Shown piece by piece: positions 27,413-34,822 of a DNA stretch of 64,000 nucleotides. This DNA comes from Clostridium sp. CM027 (GTDB lineage Bacteria > Bacillota > Clostridia > Clostridiales > Clostridiaceae). Under the pieces are notes generated by a model that searched no databases, was not told the origin of the DNA, and worked only from the letters and a program-made list of their open reading frames with translations. The first letter of the stretch is position 1; every line of letters starts with the position of its first letter. The stretch is from contig NZ_CP077725.1 of NCBI RefSeq assembly GCF_024730565.1, positions 62,001 to 126,000 of the forward strand. The letters run 5' to 3'. The translations under genes were made by a program, and so were the position numbers.

Positions 27413-27461
27413 AGGTGTAAATCTAGACTTGTTCGTTTGTTTAAAGTCTAGATGAATAAAT
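27410..27461 (+). promoter_or_regulatory. hdrB: Shine-Dalgarno split from the hdrB start by a hairpin
   Basis: GGGAGGTG (27410-27417) is 44 bases before the only usable ATG (27462). Between them ATCTAGACTT (27421-27430) pairs perfectly with AAGTCTAGAT (27444-27453). Folding the stem would leave about 11 bases between the site and the ATG, a normal spacing. Confidence 0.6.
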
Positions 27462-28250
27462 ATGAAGTATAGTTATTATCCAGGTTGTACGTTAAAGACG
27501 AAAGCTCAGGAATTAGAAAAGTTTGCACTGGATGCTGCAAACGTTTTGGGGTTTGAGTTAGAAGAGCAAAAGGAGTGGCAGTGTTGTGGTGCTGTATATC
27601 CCATGGCCACTGATGAAATAGCTACTAAATTATCCTCAGTAAGAAGCCTAGCAGGAGCACGGGACAAAGGTGAAAAACTAGTTACTTTATGTGCAGCATG
27701 CCATCACGTGATTAAAAGGGTCAATGAAGATATGAGGACCAAAGATGACATAAGAACAAAGGTTAACAATTACTTGGAGCTAACAGAAGCATACGCGGGA
27801 GAGACGGAAGTCCTTCACTATCTTGAGGTGCTCAGGGATGAAATAGGATTTGATGAACTCGCTAAAAAAGTAACAAATCCTCTTACTAACCGTAAAATTG
27901 GTGCATATTATGGATGCTTGCTACTTCGTCCCAGTGGAACAATGAATTTTGATGATCCAGAAAACCCTTCTATTATAGAAGATTTTATAAAAGCCATTGG
28001 TGCAACTCCTGTAATATATCCTTATAGAACGGAGTGTTGTGGAGGGTATCTTTGTTTAGATCAAAAGGATCTTGTAAATAAGATGACAAATACTATAATT
28101 CAATCAGCTGTAAAAAATGATGTAGAAGAAATTGTTACTGCATGCCCACTTTGTAAATATAATCTAGAAATTAGTAATGATGGGGCCAAAAATAAACTAT
28201 CTATCAGCTATTTCACGGAGCTTTTAGCAGAAGCGTTAGGTGTCAAATAA
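27462..28250 (+). CDS. hdrB: Heterodisulfide reductase subunit B-like, two CCG domains
   Basis: HdrB holds two non-cubane 4Fe-4S clusters at the reducing site of heterodisulfide reductase-type complexes. Two CCG motifs are complete: Cys9, Cys41-Cys42, Cys77 and Cys80 in the first half; and GAYYGC, ECCGG and CPLC in the second half. Length 262 is normal for a stand-alone HdrB. An upstream stop (TGA at 27453-27455) fixes the ATG. It is first of the run hdrB-hdrC-hdrA-flxDCBA-frd. There are no methanogen thiols here, so the acceptor must be something other than CoM-CoB disulfide. HdrB-like proteins are also subunits of E-type succinate/fumarate enzymes and of TfrB, which fits the genes downstream. 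Confidence 0.9.
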   Translation: MKYSYYPGCTLKTKAQELEKFALDAANVLGFELEEQKEWQCCGAVYPMATDEIATKLSSVRSLAGARDKGEKLVTLCAACHHVIKRVNEDMRTKDDIRTKVNNYLELTEAYAGETEVLHYLEVLRDEIGFDELAKKVTNPLTNRKIGAYYGCLLLRPSGTMNFDDPENPSIIEDFIKAIGATPVIYPYRTECCGGYLCLDQKDLVNKMTNTIIQSAVKNDVEEIVTACPLCKYNLEISNDGAKNKLSISYFTELLAEALGVK

Positions 28251-28269
28251 GATAGGAGGGGATAGTGCA

Positions 28270-28680
28270 ATGAAAAGAGTGAAAATATATTCTGACAAAA
28301 AATTAAAAGAGTTAGATCAAATTTCTCAAATTAGTGGGCAGAGGATACAAGATTGCATCCAATGTGGGAAATGTTCAGCAAGTTGTCCTGCAAGTGAAGG
28401 TATGGATATCCTGCCTCATCAGGTCATAAGATTACTTCAGACAGGAGAATTAGACAAGGTTACAGAGAGTAAAACCATTTGGTCTTGTGCTTCATGTTTT
28501 ACATGTTCCCAGCGTTGTCCTAGGAATATAGATATTGCAAACGTTTTAGAGGCAGTTAGGCTTATAATCCTTAGACGTACAGGAGAAAACAGAATAAAAG
28601 CTGAAGAGGTCTTTGGAAAAATAGATGATAAAATGCCCCAGCAGGCAATTGTAAGTGCATTTAGAAAGTATAATAAATAA
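28270..28680 (+). CDS. hdrC: Heterodisulfide reductase subunit C-like ferredoxin
   Basis: A small electron-transfer subunit that links HdrA to HdrB. The 136-residue protein has two cubane cluster motifs, CIQCGKCSASCP and CASCFTCSQRCP, in the usual HdrC arrangement, with a helical C-terminus. GGAGGGG lies eight bases before the ATG at 28270, which is chosen over an in-frame upstream start at 28240 inside hdrB. It follows hdrB by 19 bases and precedes hdrA, the common soluble HdrABC grouping of methanogens, sulfate reducers and acetogens. Confidence 0.92.
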   Translation: MKRVKIYSDKKLKELDQISQISGQRIQDCIQCGKCSASCPASEGMDILPHQVIRLLQTGELDKVTESKTIWSCASCFTCSQRCPRNIDIANVLEAVRLIILRRTGENRIKAEEVFGKIDDKMPQQAIVSAFRKYNK

Positions 28681-28727
28681 TTTTTACAAAAAAATAATGA
28701 TACTGTTATTTTAAAGGAGGAATCAAA

Positions 28728-30713
28728 TTGCAGAAAATTGGAGTTTTTGTTTGTTGGTGTGGAAGCAATATAGCAGCTACCGTGGACATTGATAAAGTTA
28801 TAAAAGAAGCTGAAAAAATGCCTGGAGTTGTATATGCTAAAGACTATCAATATATGTGTTCCGAAGTAGGCCAGAATTTGATTAAGAATGCGATAAAAGA
28901 GCAAAAATTAGATCGAGTTGTGGTAGCATCATGTTCTCCTAGAATGCATGAGGCAACATTTCGAAAAGCGGCAAAGGCAGCGGGATTAAATCCTTATTTA
29001 TTAGAAGTTGCAAATATTCGCGAACATTGTTCTTGGATTCATAAAGATAAAGAGATAGCAACCCCGAAGGCCATAGCCCTTGTTAGGGCTGCAGTGGCTA
29101 AAGCAACATTAAATAGCGAACTTGTACCAGGTGAAATAGATGTAACGAAAAGGGCACTTATTATTGGTGGAGGAATTGCAGGAATCCAAACGGCTCTTGA
29201 TATTGCTGAGGCTGGTTATCAAGTGGATATCATTGAGAAGTCACCAAGCATTGGTGGGAAAATGTCTCAGCTAGATAAAACATTCCCTACATTGGATTGT
29301 TCTGCCTGTATTTTAACACCGAAAATGGTAGATGCGGCGTCTCATCCAAATATAAACATATACACCTACAGTGAGCTAGAGTCAGTTAAGGGATATGTGG
29401 GAAACTTTGAAGCAACCATTAACCAAAAAACACGAAGTGTAGATATGGACAAGTGTACTGGTTGTGGCGTTTGTGCTGAAAAATGTCCTTCAAAAAAAGC
29501 TAAAAATGAATTTAATGAAGGCTTAAATAACAGAGGAGCTATTTATATGCCTTTTGCTCAGGCTGTGCCAAACGTACCTGTTATAGATAGAGAACAGTGT
29601 ATCAAGTTTAAAACAGGGAAATGTGGACTTTGCGAAAAAGTATGTACAGCGGGTGCCATTGATTTTTCTCAGGAAGATACTAAAATGACAAAACAATATG
29701 GGGCTATAGTGGTATGCACAGGTTATGATCTTATAGGTTTAGATAAATTTGGAGAATATCAGTATGGTGAGCACCCTGATGTAATTACATCTCTTGAATT
29801 TGAGAGATTAACAAATGCTGCAGGGCCAACAGCAGGCCATCTTGTGTGTCCATCGAATCATAGAGTGCCTAAAAAAGTAGTGTTTATACAATGTGTGGGA
29901 TCAAGGGACAAATCTTCTAGGGGTAAACCTTATTGTTCTAAAATTTGTTGTATGTATACAGCAAAACATGCAATGTTACTCAAGGATCATTATCCCGATA
30001 TGGAAGCCTATGTTTTTTATATTGATGTTCGTACACCAGGGAAAAACTTTGAAGAGTTCCAGCGAAGAGCTGTTGAAGAATATGGTGTTCATTATATTAA
30101 AGGTATGGTTGGTAAAGTTTTTCCAAATGGAGAGAATCTTCAAGTTAATGCTATTGATGCTTCGACTGGAGAAACAGTTCAAATTGATGCAGATTTAGTA
30201 GTGCTCGCAGCGGCGACTAAGGCCAAAGACGATGCAACTACAATTAAAAGGATATTAGGTATAAGTACAGATACAAATAATTTCTTTACAGAGGCTCATC
30301 CAAAACTTCGTCCAGTGGAAACTCATTCTGCAGGAATATATTTAGCGGGAGCATGCCAAGGACCAAAAGATATCCCAGAAACGGTGGCACAAGCTAGTGC
30401 TGCAGCAGCAAAGGTAATTGGGGTATTAAGTAAGGATAAATTGGTTAACAATCCTTGTGTTTCAGAAGTAGATGAATCAATTTGTAGTGGATGCCTTGCG
30501 TGTACTAAAATATGTCCATATGATGCAATTTCATCAAGTACAATTGAAGTTAAAGAGAACGGGAAAACAATTACAAAAATAGTTGCAAAGGTAAATGAAG
30601 CACTTTGCCAAGGTTGTGGTGGATGCACAGTAGCTTGTCGCCCTGGTGCCATTGATCTTAAAGGATTTACAAATAAACAGATTTTAGCGGAGGTGGATGC
30701 CATATGTCGATAG
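28728..30713 (+). CDS. hdrA: Heterodisulfide reductase subunit A-like FAD/iron-sulfur protein
   Basis: HdrA carries the FAD at which electrons are bifurcated in HdrABC complexes. In the 661 residues are an N-terminal Cys domain (FVCWCGSNIAATVD), FAD-binding LIIGGGIAGIQTALDIAEAG near 145, ferredoxin motifs CTGCGVCAEKCP and CGLCEKVC, the conserved QCVGSRD...YCSKICC segment, and a C-terminal two-cluster ferredoxin domain (CSGCLACTKICP, CQGCGGCTVACRPGA). Translation begins at TTG behind AAAGGAGG. Its stop overlaps the flxD start by ten bases. All expected cofactors are present, so the protein is probably active. Confidence 0.94.
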   Translation: MQKIGVFVCWCGSNIAATVDIDKVIKEAEKMPGVVYAKDYQYMCSEVGQNLIKNAIKEQKLDRVVVASCSPRMHEATFRKAAKAAGLNPYLLEVANIREHCSWIHKDKEIATPKAIALVRAAVAKATLNSELVPGEIDVTKRALIIGGGIAGIQTALDIAEAGYQVDIIEKSPSIGGKMSQLDKTFPTLDCSACILTPKMVDAASHPNINIYTYSELESVKGYVGNFEATINQKTRSVDMDKCTGCGVCAEKCPSKKAKNEFNEGLNNRGAIYMPFAQAVPNVPVIDREQCIKFKTGKCGLCEKVCTAGAIDFSQEDTKMTKQYGAIVVCTGYDLIGLDKFGEYQYGEHPDVITSLEFERLTNAAGPTAGHLVCPSNHRVPKKVVFIQCVGSRDKSSRGKPYCSKICCMYTAKHAMLLKDHYPDMEAYVFYIDVRTPGKNFEEFQRRAVEEYGVHYIKGMVGKVFPNGENLQVNAIDASTGETVQIDADLVVLAAATKAKDDATTIKRILGISTDTNNFFTEAHPKLRPVETHSAGIYLAGACQGPKDIPETVAQASAAAAKVIGVLSKDKLVNNPCVSEVDESICSGCLACTKICPYDAISSSTIEVKENGKTITKIVAKVNEALCQGCGGCTVACRPGAIDLKGFTNKQILAEVDAICR

Positions 30714-31168
30714 AAGCCGAAAAAATCGAGGGAATAGATGAAAATAAATTTGAACCCTTAATTGTAGCCTTTTGTTGTAACTGGTGTAGTTATGCAGGAG
30801 CAGATTTAGCAGGAACAAGCAGATTAGCATATCCTGCCAATGTTAAAATTATTCGGGTTCCATGCTCATGCAGAGTAAGTGAAAACTTCATACTCAGAGC
30901 ATTCCAACATGGAGCTGACGGCGTAGTAATTGCCGGTTGTCATCCAGGGGATTGTCATTATACAAGTGGAAACTATCATACAAGACGACGTTTTTCAGTT
31001 TTGACAAATTTACTTGTATTTATGGGAATAGAAAAAGAACGTTTTAGAGTGGATTGGATTTCAGCAGCAGAGGGACAAAAATTTTCAAGCGTTATGAATG
31101 ATGTATTAGAGAAAGTTCATAAACTTGGTCCTAATAGAAAGTTGAGGGATGAAAGATGGATAAGATAA
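30704..31168 (+). CDS. flxD: MvhD/FlxD-like 2Fe-2S electron transfer subunit
   Basis: Relates to the delta subunit of methyl-viologen-reducing hydrogenase, which passes electrons to HdrA. The 154-residue protein has the MvhD Cys pattern FCCNWCSYAGADLAG, VPCSCRV and AGCHPGDCHY for a 2Fe-2S cluster. No hydrogenase subunits follow; instead the next three genes are FlxC, FlxB and FlxA types, so electrons come from NAD(P)H rather than H2. The ATG lies ten bases inside the end of hdrA after GGAGGTGG. Overlaps on both sides indicate tight coupling of the complex. Confidence 0.9.
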   Translation: MSIEAEKIEGIDENKFEPLIVAFCCNWCSYAGADLAGTSRLAYPANVKIIRVPCSCRVSENFILRAFQHGADGVVIAGCHPGDCHYTSGNYHTRRRFSVLTNLLVFMGIEKERFRVDWISAAEGQKFSSVMNDVLEKVHKLGPNRKLRDERWIR

Positions 31169-32139
31169 CTGAAAAAATAAGAGCGACCGCAAAACTTGCC
31201 CTAGAAAATGGGGAAGTAGAAAAAATTATAGGATGGGAAAAGGGAGATACCTTTGATGATTCCTATCCCGTATTTATTACAGAAGCGGGTAAAGTAGATT
31301 CTTTAATATGGGACTGCTTCTGTGTTAATAACCTAAGTAAATATTTACTTAAGGAATTAAAGGACAATAAAAAAGTAGGTATATTTTTAAAAGGATGCGA
31401 TTCTCTTGGATTTAACCAACTGATAAATGATAACAGAATAGACCGCGCGAAGGTTGTGGTCTATGGAGTAAGTTGCTCTGGTATGATTGATCCAGAAAAA
31501 GTAAAAAAAGGAGGGTTAAATAAAGGCATTCTAAGCGTGAAAAGATCTGGGGATGAAATTATATTTGTGAAAAATGATGGTGAAAAGAAGGTTTCAGCAA
31601 GTGAATTTGAATATGACAAATGCATTAAATGTAGACAGCCGAATCCTGTAGTATATGACCAGTTGATGTCGGACTTTGTAGGGAGAGAAGTGGATCCACT
31701 AGAACGATTTAAAGATGTGGAAAAACTTGAATCCCTAACAGATAAGCAGCGATCTGATTTTTGGGCTGCTCAATTTTCAAAATGCATAAGATGTAATGCT
31801 TGTCGTAATATATGTCCTGCATGTAATTGTGTAAAATGTATTTTTGACAATGATAAGGCAGACGTATCAGGTAAAGCAAAATTAGATAGTGAAGAGCAGT
31901 TTTATCATATTATTAGGGCTTATCACGTTGGTGGTCGTTGTGTGGACTGTGGAGAATGTAGCAGAGTATGTCCAGCAAATATCCCACTTCACCTATTAAA
32001 TAGTAAAATTATGAAAGATATAAATGAACTTTACGGTGAATATGATGCAGGGGTAGATCCATCTAAACAAGCCCCAATCGGAATGTATAAACTGGATGAT
32101 AGTGATTCCTTTACATCGCATGGAGGTGGGAAAAAATGA
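31156..32139 (+). CDS. flxC: Iron-sulfur protein, FlxC-like
   Basis: A 327-residue ferredoxin-type protein. Residues 1-170 form a domain with Cys-containing loops (WDCFCVNN, LKGCDSLGFNQ, YGVSCSGM) like that of FrhB-related proteins. There follow CIKCRQPNP, CIRCNACRNICPACNCVKC and CVDCGECSRVCPANIP. This pattern fits FlxC of the FlxABCD NAD(P)H-linked partner of HdrABC described in Desulfovibrio. Its ATG overlaps the flxD end and its stop overlaps flxB, so the genes are coupled. The FlxC label rests on motif order and gene order, not on an alignment. Confidence 0.75.
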   Translation: MDKITEKIRATAKLALENGEVEKIIGWEKGDTFDDSYPVFITEAGKVDSLIWDCFCVNNLSKYLLKELKDNKKVGIFLKGCDSLGFNQLINDNRIDRAKVVVYGVSCSGMIDPEKVKKGGLNKGILSVKRSGDEIIFVKNDGEKKVSASEFEYDKCIKCRQPNPVVYDQLMSDFVGREVDPLERFKDVEKLESLTDKQRSDFWAAQFSKCIRCNACRNICPACNCVKCIFDNDKADVSGKAKLDSEEQFYHIIRAYHVGGRCVDCGECSRVCPANIPLHLLNSKIMKDINELYGEYDAGVDPSKQAPIGMYKLDDSDSFTSHGGGKK

Positions 32140-33188
32140 TGAAGAAAATATTAAAGAATCAGTTTTCGCAGCTTTTTAGTATGATTGATAAATCCTATGA
32201 ATTGTTTTTGCCTATTGAAGTGGATGGAGATGTAAACTTCAACCTGTGGAAACAAGGAGATACGGTGAATGTAGAAAAACTGAAAACTAATATTTCACCA
32301 AAAAGTTTTATTTTCCCCCAAAGTGAAACCTACTTAAAGTTTAAAAGAGATGGAAAGAAACTTGAACTAGAAAATGTAGGAGGAAAGAAAGAGGACTATG
32401 TACTATTTGGTGTGAGACATTGTGATGCAGCGAGCTTTAAGCTACTTGACAATGTATTCCTCGTTGATCCTGTAGATGCTTTATACGAGGAAAGACGAGA
32501 AAAAGGAACCATCGTTTCTATGGCCTGTTTTGATCCAGAGGAAACTTGCTTTTGTAGTTCATTTGGAATAGAACCACAGACAGCTTCTAAAGAAGTAGAT
32601 GTTAACACATGGGATATGGGAGATAGCATACTTTGGAATCCACAAACATCAAAAGGTGAAAACTTAACGGAGAAATTAAAGGACATTTTAGAAGATGCAA
32701 CGGAGCAGGATATAAGTGAATTAAAGGCATTGAAAGAGGCTACAAAAGTGAAAGTTAAAAATCTTCCTTTAGCAAATATAGACCCTAAAAAAATAACGGG
32801 AGAGCTTAAGGAGTTATTTGAATCTAAAATTTGGGGAGAACTTAGTGAACGTTGTTTAGGTTGTGGTTCATGTACTTATGTATGTCCTACTTGTCATTGT
32901 TACGATATTGGTGACTTTAAGGGTGATACATCTGGAGAAAGATTCCGTTGCTGGGATTCATGTATGTTTTCGGACTTTACCCTGATGGCTCATGGAAATA
33001 TCAGAAAAACGCAAAAGGAAAGGTTCAGACAGCGGTTTATGCATAAGCTTGTTTATTATCCAAATAAACAAAATGGTGTATACGCTTGCGTTGGATGTGG
33101 AAGGTGCATAGAAAAATGTCCAGTTCATTTGGATATTGTTAAAGTAATTAAAAAGTTAGGTGGTGGACAAAATGAGCTGCAATTGTAA
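32136..33188 (+). CDS. flxB: Iron-sulfur protein, FlxB/AsrA-like
   Basis: A 350-residue protein resembling the A subunit of anaerobic sulfite reductase and FlxB. The N-terminal domain has FGVRHCDAASFKLLD and a Cys-rich CFDPEETCFCSSFG loop. The C-terminal half has two 4Fe-4S motifs, CLGCGSCTYVCPTCHC and CVGCGRCIEKCP. It would ferry electrons from the flavin of FlxA to FlxD/HdrA. GGAGGTGGG precedes the ATG by five bases. The catalytic AsrC sulfite reductase is absent, which argues against sulfite reduction. The end overlaps flxA. Confidence 0.82.
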   Translation: MMKKILKNQFSQLFSMIDKSYELFLPIEVDGDVNFNLWKQGDTVNVEKLKTNISPKSFIFPQSETYLKFKRDGKKLELENVGGKKEDYVLFGVRHCDAASFKLLDNVFLVDPVDALYEERREKGTIVSMACFDPEETCFCSSFGIEPQTASKEVDVNTWDMGDSILWNPQTSKGENLTEKLKDILEDATEQDISELKALKEATKVKVKNLPLANIDPKKITGELKELFESKIWGELSERCLGCGSCTYVCPTCHCYDIGDFKGDTSGERFRCWDSCMFSDFTLMAHGNIRKTQKERFRQRFMHKLVYYPNKQNGVYACVGCGRCIEKCPVHLDIVKVIKKLGGGQNELQL

Positions 33189-34029
33189 TGTACATGAACA
33201 TAAACATGTAAATCCTTTAATGCCAGAACTAGCTGAAATAGTGGACATTAGGGAAGAAACACACGATGTAACTACATTTAGGGTTACAAAACCTGGTGGT
33301 GGAAAATCATTTGAACATATGCCAGGTCAATGTGCGATGATTTCGGTTCCTCCACTTGGAGAAGCGATTTTCTCAATCACTTCTTCTCCAACAGAAAAGG
33401 GTTATATGGAGTTTAGTGTAAAAAGATGTGGAGTAGTTACAGAATATCTACATGGTTTGGAAGTTGGGAGTGAAATAGGTATTAGAGGACCATATGGAAA
33501 TAATTTCCCGGTAGAGGATGAGCTAAAAGGAAAAGATCTTCTTTTCATCGGTGGGGGTATAGGACTAGCACCCATTCGTTCCGTTATAAACTATGTAATG
33601 GATAATCGAGACGATTATGGAAAGGTAGATATTTTATATGGAGCAAGAACGCCTGGAGATCTTGTCCAGACAAAAGACATCTTTGAAAATTGGCCATCAA
33701 GGTCTAATACAGACGTTTATTTGACGGTTGATCGAGAAGTCGAGGGATGGGAAGGACATGTAGGATTTGTTCCCAGTTATATTAAAGAGATTGGATTTAG
33801 CACAAATAAAGTGGCTTTGGTATGTGGACCGCCTATTATGATTAAATTTGTTCTTCAAACGCTTGAAGAAATGGGATTTAAGAAGGATCAGGTATACACC
33901 ACATTGGAATTAAAGATGAAATGTGGCGTAGGGAAATGCGGACGTTGTAACATCGGAGATAAATATGTGTGTAAAGATGGTCCTGTATTTAGATGCGATG
34001 AAATAGATCAACTTCCCGATGAATATTAA
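33172..34029 (+). CDS. flxA: NAD(P)H-dependent FAD/2Fe-2S oxidoreductase, FlxA/AsrB-like
   Basis: The likely electron entry point of the complex. It has a ferredoxin reductase-type FAD domain (FSITSSPTEKG), an NAD-binding domain with GGGIGLAPIRSVI and LVCGPPIMIKF, and a C-terminal 2Fe-2S site (LKMKCGVGKCGRCNIGDKYV) as in dihydroorotate dehydrogenase K subunits and AsrB. ATG 33172 has AGGTGG eight bases upstream; in-frame GTG codons at 33160 and 33163 are less well placed. About 285 residues. It ends the overlapping block; the fumarate reductase-like genes start 61 bases later. Confidence 0.85.
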   Translation: MSCNCNVHEHKHVNPLMPELAEIVDIREETHDVTTFRVTKPGGGKSFEHMPGQCAMISVPPLGEAIFSITSSPTEKGYMEFSVKRCGVVTEYLHGLEVGSEIGIRGPYGNNFPVEDELKGKDLLFIGGGIGLAPIRSVINYVMDNRDDYGKVDILYGARTPGDLVQTKDIFENWPSRSNTDVYLTVDREVEGWEGHVGFVPSYIKEIGFSTNKVALVCGPPIMIKFVLQTLEEMGFKKDQVYTTLELKMKCGVGKCGRCNIGDKYVCKDGPVFRCDEIDQLPDEY

Positions 34030-34090
34030 TGTAAACACTAAAACAGTTTAACCCATTAGATATTAGGTATAAACAAAGGAGGCATATAAA

Positions 34091-34771
34091 ATGTCCAATA
34101 AAGAAATGGTGGAAATATATATATTAAATAAAAAGTACTCTGTACCTTCAAGCCTTACAATCATGGATTCAATGGAATATGCAGGGTATCAATTAGTTAG
34201 AGGATGTGGATGTAGGTCGGGCTTTTGCGGTGCCTGTGCCACGATATATAGAATTAAAGGTAAGAAAGAATTAAAGGTATGTTTAGCATGTCAAACCAAG
34301 GTTGAAGATGGTATGTATCTTACTCAATTGCCATTCTTTCCTGGAGACAAAAAATTATATGATATGAATGAATTAGAGCCGACGGCTGATACAATGATGA
34401 AGCTTTATCCTGAAATATACAGCTGCATTGGATGTAACTCTTGTACGAAGGGATGCCCCCAGGACCTTAATGTTATGCAGTATATTGCCTATGCCCAAAG
34501 AGGAGACATTGAGAAATGTGCCCATGAATCTTTCGACTGTGTTATGTGCGGAATCTGTGCTTCTAGGTGTCCTGCCAATATAACTCATTACCAAGTAGGG
34601 GTGATTGCACGCCGGCTTACAGGTAAATACATTGCCCATGAAACAGAACATTTGACAGAGAGGGTACAACATATTAAAGAAGGCATGCATGATGATTCAT
34701 TGAGAGAACTAATGGCTAAAAATGTTGATGAATTAAAGGGATTATACAATACAAGGGATATTGAAACGTAA
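34091..34771 (+). CDS. Fumarate reductase-like iron-sulfur subunit
   Basis: A 226-residue protein of the SdhB/FrdB/TfrB type. An N-terminal plant-type 2Fe-2S domain (CGCRSGFCGACATI, then a fourth Cys in KVCLAC) is followed by CIGCNSCTKGCPQDL and CVMCGICASRCPANIT. The second group lacks the extra residues of a classical 3Fe-4S/quinone-facing FrdB. There is no CCG domain as in TfrB, but hdrB supplies two of them separately. AAAGGAGG precedes the ATG. It most likely carries electrons between the Hdr part and the flavoprotein encoded next. The assignment is good at family level; the partner choice is inferred. Confidence 0.78.
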   Translation: MSNKEMVEIYILNKKYSVPSSLTIMDSMEYAGYQLVRGCGCRSGFCGACATIYRIKGKKELKVCLACQTKVEDGMYLTQLPFFPGDKKLYDMNELEPTADTMMKLYPEIYSCIGCNSCTKGCPQDLNVMQYIAYAQRGDIEKCAHESFDCVMCGICASRCPANITHYQVGVIARRLTGKYIAHETEHLTERVQHIKEGMHDDSLRELMAKNVDELKGLYNTRDIET

Positions 34772-34822
34772 AAATTAGCTTAGAATTACATAAAAATATA
34801 GTTTTACCAGGGAGGTATTTAA

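Noticed and set aside
27010-27461. A riboswitch in the long hdrB leader
   Set aside because: The conserved blocks are explained by a duplicated operator-promoter unit; I see no known aptamer pattern, and the only solid RNA stem is the one next to the start codon.
28437-28904. A 155-codon minus-strand frame spanning hdrC and the hdrA start
   Set aside because: It runs against two clear iron-sulfur genes with good ribosome binding sites; its own sequence lacks any family features.
30704-31168. Part of an Mvh-type hydrogenase
   Set aside because: The MvhD-like protein is not accompanied by the large or small NiFe hydrogenase subunits; NAD(P)H-linked Flx genes follow instead.
32136-34029. Anaerobic sulfite reductase (asrAB)
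   Set aside because: FlxB and FlxA resemble AsrA and AsrB, but no AsrC with sirohaem motifs is present and the genes overlap an hdr-flxD block, so the Flx reading is preferred.
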